A DNA stretch of 17,143 nt from Basidiobolus heterosporus B8920 (taxonomy: Eukaryota; Basidiobolomycota; Basidiobolomycetes; Basidiobolales; Basidiobolaceae). Shown piece by piece: positions 8,657-16,253 of this stretch; position 1 is the first letter of the stretch, and every line of letters begins with the position of its first letter. The position numbers were made by a program, and so were the translations under genes. The stretch is from the NCBI GenBank assembly GCA_000697455.1, contig JNET01030177.1:1-17143 (forward strand), written 5' to 3'. The notes below the pieces were generated by a model. The model was not told where the DNA came from. It saw only the letters and a list, made by a program, of their open reading frames with translations, and did not search any database.

Positions 8657-9361
8657 ACAATACTATCAAGAAATGCCGCGAAGATTGCCCACAGTTTTCA
8701 ATGTACTTTTGTAATATATTTTAGAGTGTAATTTTTAGTATAGTAGTTTGATTGGTTGACCCAAGCATATTATTTCATCGCCTATTATCATTATATGACC
8801 GTTATCAAATATTAATTAAAGTTATTAGCCTTTTTGTCACAAGGACCACGTTATACATTACTATCAGGGTTCTATAATTGGTCACGTTTTGAGATAATCA
8901 AGGAGAATGATATCGCTCTACCCGGTAATAATTCAAAATCTCAGACCATGACTTGCGTTACGTTTTCTCCTGAAATCCCCGCTAGAGTACAACTGGATAA
9001 CGACTACACCTCTATCTGTTGCGTTCCTTTTCAATAGCAAACCATGATAGACTTGTGCTTAAGTTGGAATGAAGGGCACTTATTTATTGATGTACTATTA
9101 TAGAAAGCGACATGATGTGTCTCTGATTTGAACGGTCTCAAAATCATGTGGTAATTGTACGATAAGGTTTATTCTGTGGCAGCTTAGGAAGAAGAGTAAT
9201 ATGATTTTGAAATCGCGGAAAATCACGGGAGAGTATGGCGATAGAAAATCTGGCCTGCTGATCATCAACAGAGTCCTATCTCATATGGTTCGGCCCCTTA
9301 CAAAGATAGGGTGATGCAAGCTGATAGTCGATGCATAGCATGGTATTTGATAAAGAATCTC
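8657..9361 (+). other. spacer between the small genes, with one orphan open frame
   Basis: Holds the duplicated promoter of gene B near its right end. An open frame at 8834-9037 (67 residues, TTG-opened) has protein-like composition, with ENDIALPGNNSKSQTMTCV and ending DYTSICCVPFQ, but no ATG until its middle. It could be a terminal exon or remnant; no family recognised. Confidence 0.3.
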
Positions 9362-9368
9362 TATAAAA
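9362..9368 (+). promoter_or_regulatory. TATA box of small gene B
   Basis: TATAAAA 73 nt before the first ATG at 9435, in the same relative position as in gene A. Confidence 0.55.
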
Positions 9369-9434
9369 GGAGTGATCGAATACTTAACGGCCCAGTACTT
9401 CTTTTTATACAAGTTGAGCCTTCCAAAAAGTAGT

Positions 9435-9683
9435 ATGAGCTATTCCAATGTACCCACCTTCTTTAACAATAAGCCATTCTATGAGCAAAGCCTACCGCGT
9501 GACCGGGAGGTCAAAGAAATCAAGAACAAAAAGGAGTCAAAATATCAACCAGAGTACCGTGAGAGGCTTTCTGTGGAAGAATTCAGTTTACTTGATAAAG
9601 AGGAGGCATTTGATGAACTATACGACCTCTTGAGTACTACATTCAGCCAGTTCGTTAATTTAACCTCGAGTCTAGGAAAATGA
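9435..9683 (+). CDS. small protein B of a tandem paralogous pair, unknown family
   Basis: 82 residues from ATG 9435-9437, the first ATG after the TATA box. Layout copies protein A: an aromatic block FFNNKPFYEQSLPRD (9-23), a linker that is here strongly basic and charged (EVKEIKNKKESKYQPEYR, 25-42) in place of A's Pro-rich one, and the C-terminal helix block EFSLLDKEEAFDELYDLLST (49-68) followed by TFSQFVNLTSSLGK. Shared motif core: FFxNxPFYxQxLPxD ... EFSxL(x3)EAxDxLYDLLSxTFxxF. No signal peptide, transmembrane segment or cysteine. The diverged linker with preserved ends suggests two interaction surfaces on a flexible tether. Family not recognised. Confidence 0.77.
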   Translation: MSYSNVPTFFNNKPFYEQSLPRDREVKEIKNKKESKYQPEYRERLSVEEFSLLDKEEAFDELYDLLSTTFSQFVNLTSSLGK

Positions 9684-10273
9684 TCCTTGGTGTGCCTGCT
9701 TAATACTCGATCATATATACGTGTGTAATATACTTTGATAGCTACCTTAGTAGACCTGTATAATAACAGTTTACACAATCTGTGTTTCTTCCTCATGAAA
9801 ATAAATTTACAATGTACATACTTCAAACAAGCATTGAGTGAAATCGCCATGAAAACCAGAGTTAGAGTATGCTATGGGATATCACAACATGTAGGTAACT
9901 CTAGATATATCACATGAGAAACACAACAAAGTGGCTTGAAAATAAACGGCCAAACTCGGGCATTCCTACGAATGCCATATCGGGTCATTCTGGATATGAA
10001 AATCTGATTATCACAAATTTGATGTAAAATGCCAGAGTTCGAAAAGTTACGCTACTCAGAAAGTTGCGCACAGATGTGACGTTGAGGGAGTGAAATCAAT
10101 ACGAGTTTTATTTCCACTTTGGAAGTGGTAATGATGAGAACATGCTTCAGATTTCAGGGATAGTTGGGGAAGTTTGGGTATCTATTGAATTTGAGGGAAT
10201 TAGAACAAGTTTAGAAGAAAAGCCAATATAGCCCATGGCTGTTCGTAAAAGATGGACGACCCGTTCTTTTCCA
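9684..10273. other. no gene seen
   Basis: AT-rich 3' flank of small gene B and of the GH16 gene; frames here are short antisense or chance frames. No clear AATAAA for either gene. Confidence 0.45.
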
Positions 10274-11078
10274 TTATGAACGCAGAGCACGTCTTCTTAA
10301 TCCTGGGGAACATTTTACTTCCAAATAATCGATCTTCATATCAAGACGCCCCTCATCGTTAATATTAGGATCATTCCAAGGAACTGGGCCACCAGCCCAC
10401 TCACTGGTACCATCTTCAGTGCTATCTCCACCATCCCAAATTGAAAAGTGAATCCTGGTAGGACTGGATGGGAATTTGTAAACTTCTGAACTTCCAACTC
10501 GGGTTTTGGCCTTATTTAGAGTACGCACCACTTGATTATTTACCAGCCAAGTAAGAGATTCGGGAGTCCAATCAAGGGAGTATGTAACAAACTGCTTTGA
10601 ACTGTCAACACCTCTATGAGTACCATTGTTTGTGTATACGAGCTCTCCTCGATAAAAATAGTTGCTTAGCATTGCTGTTGGGTTTCCACCAAGCCACTCT
10701 AAATCCACCTCATCCTTACTATCAGCCATGGTAAACATGGCACTCACCACACCTCTGGTACCTGCGGTTCTTACGCGAGCATTGATGCGTCCGTATTGGA
10801 AATATTCGTTTGTAGATGCTTGTGCACCAATTCCGGTGAATTTGCCATCGCCCTGTGGTACTTGGGTGAGCTGCAGTACGAGACTACCATCTTCAAAAGA
10901 ATGTGCTCCTTGAAGTGACATACTGCCAGTATTCTCGTTGAAATCGTCATACATTTCAGTACAGCCTTCTGAGAATTTGCAGAATCCACCAAATGAAACT
11001 AGAAGGAAAAGATAAGCCTGAAAGACGGGTTAGTATGGCTAAAATACCATTCATTATTAGCGAGCTAACCTTGAGCAT
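10274..11078 (-). CDS. secreted GH16 glycosidase/transglycosylase, CRH-like
   Basis: Predicted cell-wall enzyme of the CRH branch of GH16, whose yeast members join chitin to beta-glucan. Exon 1 is 11070-11078 (MLK), the intron is 11018-11069 (52 nt, GTTAGC...TTTCAG, with a perfect TACTAAC branch site), and exon 2 is 10274-11017; 250 residues. Splicing puts a signal peptide in frame: MLKAYLFLLVSFGGFCK, with mature sequence beginning near FSEGC. The catalytic ExDxE strand is DEVDLEW (105-111; Glu106 nucleophile, Asp108, Glu110 acid/base by family rule), followed by GGNPTAMLSNYFYRG, and later YSLDWTPESLTWLVNNQVVR and HFSIWDGGD, all typical of the fold. Unlike many CRH proteins there is no Ser/Thr stalk, chitin-binding module or GPI tail; it ends basic (LRRRALRS), so it is probably freely secreted. 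Donor could be glucan or chitin. Confidence 0.93.
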
Positions 11079-11150
11079 TGCTGATATTTCGAGTTGGCTG
11101 TGGTCGTTCTCTAGAAAGATGATGGTTTTGATATCACGAATCCCGCCCTT

Positions 11151-11156
11151 CTTATA
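11151..11156 (-). promoter_or_regulatory. TATA-like element of the GH16 gene
   Basis: TATAAG inside the palindrome CTTATAAG, 73 nt before the ATG at 11078. Confidence 0.4.
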
Positions 11157-11315
11157 AGAATAGTTCATTTTGATCTAGTAAAGCTGAATTGTCATAATGA
11201 GGAGTCAAATGCACCGAGTAATTCTAAATTATCTCCGACCAAGGAGTGTATACATTTATTGTAACCTGATATGGATAGAAACGCTACTTCATTCACCTTA
11301 TTCTATGTAGGATGA

Positions 11316-12584
11316 TGGATATCCTTTCAATTGTCATATAGTCACTTCGATGCATGCTTGTGTACTCCTCAAGCAGCTACAAGGAGAGTAATAAGAACTG
11401 ATTTGTCCGGACTCTTGCCTGAAATACTCTACAGGCGAATAATACAAAATATGGAACTTGACTCTATTGTTGGCTATCCCAATGTGCAATTAAAGGTCAT
11501 TGCATTAGGAAATCGATAGAATTTCAATTTCGATTATATTGAAGAGATGTTTTTGAGCATGGAAAGGTGCTTAAACAGAAGGAATAACCGATATCATGCG
11601 TTCTATGGTGTGGAGGTAGTGCAAGATACTTTGTTCATCTAGCATTATAGTAGAACAATATATTCCGCTTGGTACATGAATACTCATTTTTTAAATAAGG
11701 ATTTCTCAGTATCGCACAGTTGTACAATGAACCTATATAAGCCTCGAATATACTTGAATATATAAAAATTTGCCCTGTGTGGCCACACTGTTCCAGATTG
11801 GTGCATCCCTTGAAACTGAACCACTTCCATATATCAGTACTAAGGCTACCCACTAAATGTATGGTTCATCTTCACTATACAGAGATATGAACGCGTGTAA
11901 GTTTACCGATCGCTTTTATTACCTATTCATGCTTTCCAATAGTCCGAGTTTCAATGTGTATATTACTGGTGATATTCAAATTCAACGAACCTAAATCAAT
12001 GAAAATCATTTTCCAAGATTTACTTTCACTCAAGGTGATACAATAAAAGGGCTTCTTTACAAAGATAACACTTTATGGTCGAAGCTGTGTGGGAAGTTGA
12101 TTAAAGTAGTAAAGTTAAGTAACCGAATAGAAACCATCGAATTAGATGATTTACTTCTTTGACTATGGCCCGCTATGGAAATGTTTGAAATCATACTTCA
12201 TCGCTTTCATGAAGAATTTATGAATAGATCCTCGTGCTATTAAAAACATTCCCTAATTTCTGAAGCAAGGAGGGTTGTACAACACTCATTACTTGCAACA
12301 TATTTCATCCATTGGAGTAAGTAATAGCGGCGTAAATAGCCCAATGGTGAAAAATCTTCATATTCCTAACTTATGCGAAGACTTTGCTCACTACCACACA
12401 AAATTCTGGAAAGAAGTTGAACGTCCTTTTGGATATTATTGAAAAGGAGTGCTTTGAGCACAAAATTAAGACTTTGCGTATTACACTTGGGACAAAAAGT
12501 ATTATATTGAGAGAGGGTATAAAAGCATACAGTTGGTTGATTGTCATGAGTTTATTTATTTACGGGGGATTATTGCATCATTGA
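11316..12584 (+). pseudogene. decayed host gene, family unknown
   Basis: Several plus-strand stretches look like pieces of one broken protein. In frame from 11316: TDLSGLLPEILYRRIIQNM and YPNVQLKVIALGNR, a TAG at 11517-11519, then 40 more in-frame residues (IEEMFLSMERCLNRRNN, YGVEVVQDTLF) to a TAG at 11640. From 11995: NHFPRFTFTQGDTIKGLLYK, LWSKLCGKLIKVVKLSNR, IETIELDDLLL, a TGA at 12160-12162, then in frame WPAMEMFEIILHRFHEEFMN to 12240. Last, 12384-12584: LNVLLDIIEKECFEHKIK, LRITLGTKSIIL. Leu/Ile-rich phrasing hints at a helical-repeat or F-box-plus-LRR type protein (LPEIL could be an F-box start), but that is a guess. The 3' end overlaps the fasciclin gene tail to tail by 7 nt. Confidence 0.42.
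12551..12560 (-). promoter_or_regulatory. polyadenylation signals of the fasciclin gene
   Basis: Two overlapping AATAAA on the minus strand, about 20-27 nt after the TGA at 12578-12580. Confidence 0.6.
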
Positions 12585-13705
12585 AAATACATGTGTGATT
12601 CGAGAGCAACGTCGAAGTCATCATCCAATGCATCCAGGAACTCATTAACCAGCGTGTATCTAGGGTCCTTTTTAGGCGGGGTCAGAATCTGGTCTATGAT
12701 GTGGGCAACTCCATTTTTGGCAATCATATCAGTAAAGACCACTTTCACTTGGTCATTGATTCGTAGTTTGGGTCGTTTGTTTCCTGAATGACCAGAGATT
12801 TCGATTTCAGTTCCCTCATTCCAAGTTGGAATACGCAGTGTAACCTCTTTGCCATCCTTGAATATATCTCTAGTATATTCTAAATTGGGTGATATATGAT
12901 ACTCGAGAATATCGCGGAGGACCGACTGGCCCTTCGCTGAGAATAGATAAGCGAGCTTTCGATACCCCAGCTTTTCCCAAGCTTTATTTACTGGGGCAAA
13001 GACGGTGATTCCCTTAGCGTTGCGTAGATTATCGCCCATATCAGTCAAATGTATTGCCGACGTAAAAGTACTGAAGACGGTAGGTATCATGCTTAACTCG
13101 ATGAATAACGGAAAAGGTGGCAGAAGAAGATGATCTACAGCGTGGATAATACCATTGCTAGCCTGAATATCTTTTGCGATTACTTTCCCGTGATTAACAT
13201 ACAAATCTTTGGAAGTGTGACCTATGCGAACAACCTGAGGCTTGTCATTCAGATCGGATAATTTTAGGAACGTGTCTATCACCTGCGATTGAGCCAAATT
13301 GCTGGCATTTAAGGGTGCTGTGAGGGTATGGTACATAACAAGCTTCCGAAGCTCTTCAGCCGGGGGCTTATCATTGCCATCATTTCCATCGTCGGGAATC
13401 TTATCAAATGCCTTATTCACGGGGGCAAAAAGGGTGATTTTCTGGTCGCTATTTGTTAGGTGGCTTTTCAGTTCGTCATCATCGTTGATGATCTTCATGA
13501 ATTCCACGAAACGTTTATCACCACTTAGCACGTCGAAAATGCTACCTGCTTTACTATCATCGATTGGTTTGTAAAAGGGGGACTTCCCGTAAATTTGATC
13601 AAATGTCCAGTCCTTGATTTCGTGGGGCTTGAATGGCAACCAACTTTCAAACGGTAAGCAGTGTACCGTGCTCAGTAGCACGCTTGCTGTAATAATTAGC
13701 TTCAT
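12578..13705 (-). CDS. secreted fasciclin (FAS1) protein, two domains
   Basis: Extracellular adhesion-type protein, 375 residues, one exon, ATG at 13703-13705. Signal peptide MKLIITASVLLSTVHC (1-16). First FAS1 domain about 53-197: H1 box ITLFAPVNKAFDKI (90-103), YH motif VMYH (123-126), H2 box SNGIIHAVDHLLLPP (183-197). Second FAS1 domain about 203-344: ITVFAPVNKAWEKL (233-246), LEYH (267-270), NGVAHIIDQILTPP (331-344). One N-glycosylation site, Asn-Ala-Ser (133-135), and a short acidic insert (DDGNDGND, 105-112) after the first H1 box. The C-terminus is acidic with no hydrophobic GPI tail, so it is probably secreted or wall-trapped. Fungal FAS1 proteins act in adhesion, wall structure or vacuolar processes; the role here is not determined. 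A TATA box lies 34 nt upstream. Confidence 0.95.
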   Translation of the reverse strand: MKLIITASVLLSTVHCLPFESWLPFKPHEIKDWTFDQIYGKSPFYKPIDDSKAGSIFDVLSGDKRFVEFMKIINDDDELKSHLTNSDQKITLFAPVNKAFDKIPDDGNDGNDKPPAEELRKLVMYHTLTAPLNASNLAQSQVIDTFLKLSDLNDKPQVVRIGHTSKDLYVNHGKVIAKDIQASNGIIHAVDHLLLPPFPLFIELSMIPTVFSTFTSAIHLTDMGDNLRNAKGITVFAPVNKAWEKLGYRKLAYLFSAKGQSVLRDILEYHISPNLEYTRDIFKDGKEVTLRIPTWNEGTEIEISGHSGNKRPKLRINDQVKVVFTDMIAKNGVAHIIDQILTPPKKDPRYTLVNEFLDALDDDFDVALESHMYFQ

Positions 13706-13738
13706 GTTTAATTGTTAGAAGTATTAGCTACCCTTCTG

Positions 13739-13744
13739 TTTATA
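13739..13744 (-). promoter_or_regulatory. TATA box of the fasciclin gene
   Basis: TATAAA on the minus strand, 34 nt before the ATG at 13705, implying a very short leader. Confidence 0.4.
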
Positions 13745-14686
13745 ACATCGAGAAAAGGCGGAGTCACCCTTCTAATCCTTTTTACACTGGTCCACGTCAA
13801 TACTGGAGATTCACGGTAGGTTGCGTCATTAGGCTGACAAGCCTTTTCTCACACTGCTGCGCAAATCTATCTGCTTGTGATGACCGATGGAAATCCCCAA
13901 TTTACAAGATAAACATTGAAGAGATTGTTGGGCATCTTAGTTTATTTTCTTTCATGGTTACAATATTGTCTGCTAACCCAACAAATTACTTGCTTAGTTG
14001 TTTGCTGGGTGTTATGCTGTTTTGGTCATGTGTGCAAACAAACCAAAATGTCAAGCCCAGTACCCGTAATACAGGATGTGCACATGATACGGTGAGGCAC
14101 TAGAGAGTATACTAATTGCACGTAAGTATCACCATCATTTACTACCATAGCGTTGACCTTTCGACTAACATGAGATGTAGTGTGTTCTACTCGCGTCTAA
14201 ACCATTATGCACTTGGAAGCAATATCAATTAAACCCTAACCCTTATCTATGAATTCTAATTTAATGTCGGCTCACCTAACACTATTTAAGTTTCAAATCC
14301 TGGCTAATCTTATAAGGAATTCCCTAAACAGGGTATGTAGTTTATATTTTTATGGCAATTTTACCCCGATGTTGGCTTAATAACACTCTGCACTAGTGAC
14401 ACACAAAGGGGTAGGCTGAATTAGGAGTCACTCAAGTGTGTTCTCCAATAAAGAAACATTACAATTGACCTTATTTCGTGGAACTAGAGTGATTTCTCGC
14501 TGAACGCTGTTTTGTATCCCAATTTAACTTGACTCAGGAAATCATAGTTAAGCTTAAATTTAAAGTTGAAATTCGCCTTTGGTAAGTCTTGGATAAATCC
14601 AGATTCTACGACAATGACTCAACATACACTAGTCGAATCAATGTCTCTAGATCTCACACATATCCCCGTGTATTATCAACATGAAG
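13745..14686. other. divergent promoter spacer, no gene seen
   Basis: About 0.9 kb between the fasciclin gene and the transporter, which point away from each other. No open frame of note. It contains the short telomere-like tract at 14231-14245. Confidence 0.5.
14231..14245 (+). repeat. short telomere-like tract (telo-box)
   Basis: AAACCCTAACCCTTA, about two and a half CCCTAA units, standing alone in the spacer 540 nt upstream of the transporter ATG. It fits an AAACCCTAA telo-box of the kind bound by Tbf1/Teb1-type factors, or a tiny interstitial telomere scar. Confidence 0.5.
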
Positions 14687-14698
14687 TATAAATATAAA
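14687..14698 (+). promoter_or_regulatory. TATA box of the transporter gene
   Basis: TATAAATATAAA, 80 nt before the ATG at 14778. Confidence 0.5.
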
Positions 14699-14777
14699 TT
14701 CAGCCATTGCTACTTCGATACCATTTACCGCCCTAACTGGCAGCCTACTAAACACACAGGTACTTTGACTAGCAACT

Positions 14778-15947
14778 ATGGAAGTTTATAGAGCATTCAT
14801 GACTGAGGAAAACAGGCCGCTCAGACGTAAAATTATCATTACCATTTCTATCTTGGCTGTGGTGAATATTGGTCTATGGGTGGCAGCAATTTTGGCCTTA
14901 AGATCATACAGTGGACTCGTGAGTCAGGCAGTCCTGGCGTATACTCTTGGGCTACGCCATGCCCTGGATGCTGATCACATCACGGGTATGATCCATTTAT
15001 GTAATCCACCTTGTTTATTTTGAGCTACAGCTAATAATATAATAGCAATTGATAATGTCACTAGGAAGCTGATACAGTCTGGAAAGAGGCCATGCTTAGT
15101 GGGCTTATTCTTCTCACTCGGACACTCTACTATTGTGGTTGTAGCATCGATTGCCATCGCAGCTACTGCAACTGCAGTGGCAGACAAATTCCCAGCATTT
15201 CAGGATGTAAGTGGAGTAGTTGGCACCTGTGTGTCAGGAGCGTTTCTACTATTGATCGGTATAATGAACGCAATTGTGCTGGTTAGCATTTGGAAGCAGC
15301 TGCGTATTCTACGTCGAGATAGAGTTTACAAAGAGATCGATGTCGAAGAAATGCTCAACTCTGGAGGAGTTTTATCGCGGTTTTTCAGACCAATCTTTAA
15401 TTTCATCGATGCTAGCTGGAAGATGTACCCTTTAGGAGTGCTCTTTGGATTCGGATTTGATACTGCTACGGAAATCACTCTTTTAGCATTATCTGCTACT
15501 CAGGCCAATAATGGACTCAATATAGGATTGATTCTCTTCTTTCCGTTTTTATTCACTGCCGGCATGTCCTTGATTGACACGCTAGATGGCATGTTGATGC
15601 TGTGTACCTATAGTTGGGCATTTATTTCCCCTATCCGCAAAATCTACTTCAACTTCACAATCACCTTGATTTCAGTAGTAATCGCCATCCTTATTGGATT
15701 GGTCCAGGTATTCAACATCCTTGGAGAAAAATTAGAGTTAACCGGATCCTTTTGGGAGTTCTTTGGTGGAATTGGTGACAATTTTGATATTATTGGGTAC
15801 TGTATTGTTGGGCTTTTTGTGCTCATATGGATTATAGCCATCTTGATCTACAAGTATGGTGGATTTATGAAGCTTGAAAAGGATATAGTTGTGATTCGTG
15901 GTGAAAAAGATAATGCGACGACGGAGGAGGGCGAAGTCAAATCGTAA
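14778..15947 (+). CDS. nickel/cobalt transporter, NiCoT family, spliced
   Basis: High-affinity Ni2+/Co2+ uptake permease of the HoxN/NixA family, which has a fungal member in S. pombe Nic1. Exon 1 is 14778-14985, the intron 14986-15045 (60 nt, GTATGA...AATAG), exon 2 15046-15947; 369 residues. Splicing restores the family signature in helix II, GLRHALDADHITAIDN (58-73), with the HX4DH metal ligands His61, Asp66, His67. Other family motifs are GLFFSLGHST (89-98), GFGFDTATE (204-212) and FTAGMSLIDTLDGMLM (239-254). About eight hydrophobic segments: near 19-41, 50-60, 88-114, 127-151, 198-220, 228-245, 271-293 and 317-337. A charged cytosolic loop (152-195) lies mid-protein, and the tail is charged (RGEKDNATTEEGEVKS). 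Expected to feed urease with nickel, but no nickel enzyme gene is in this window. Confidence 0.96.
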
Positions 15948-15994
15948 CTTAAGATTGTTACACGCATATGAATATCCATTTTTGAATGAATACT

Positions 15995-16000
15995 AATAAA
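15995..16000 (+). promoter_or_regulatory. polyadenylation signal of the transporter gene
   Basis: AATAAA 47 nt after the TAA at 15945-15947. Confidence 0.55.
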
Positions 16001-16162
16001 CTGTTTACATATGAATCTACTCTTCATAGCACTTAGGCTTAGACCTTGTTTAGGCAATATACCACTAAATCGCTTTCTCAAAATGATGCCTGTATCCAAT
16101 GGAAATATGCTTAGTTTTAAAGTGTATCGCATCCATGAAATTTTTGGGTAGAGTACATATGC

Positions 16163-16168
16163 TTTATT
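16163..16168 (-). promoter_or_regulatory. polyadenylation signal of the repeat-protein gene
   Basis: AATAAA on the minus strand, about 86 nt after the TAA at 16254-16256 and about 150 nt after the earlier TAG. The region 15948-16253 between the two convergent genes holds nothing else I can see. Confidence 0.45.
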
Positions 16169-16253
16169 GATTGTTATTTTTACATATATCAACCCTATTT
16201 TTTGGTGACCTGGGCCACAGACGTACTGACAGCTTAGAATGGATTCTTATTCC

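Larger units (their letters stand above)
8019..9683 (+). repeat. tandem segmental duplication carrying two small genes
   Basis: The two small genes at 8369 and 9435 are paralogous and their upstream regions also match in order: AGAGTAAT (7981 and 9193), ATGATTT (8019 and 9201), a GCGG-plus-A/T block (about 8036 and 9215), ATATGGTT (about 8115 and 9282), and a TATAAA box (8284 and 9362). Offsets of 1.03-1.2 kb are consistent with an old tandem duplication with indels. Confidence 0.6.

Noticed and set aside
11635-11853. 72-residue minus-strand frame inside the decayed gene
   Set aside because: No recognisable domain or promoter, and it lies opposite the plus-strand remnant; likely chance.
12591-13574. 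Plus-strand open frames of 66 and 91 residues
   Set aside because: Antisense to the fasciclin coding sequence, which has a complete family match.
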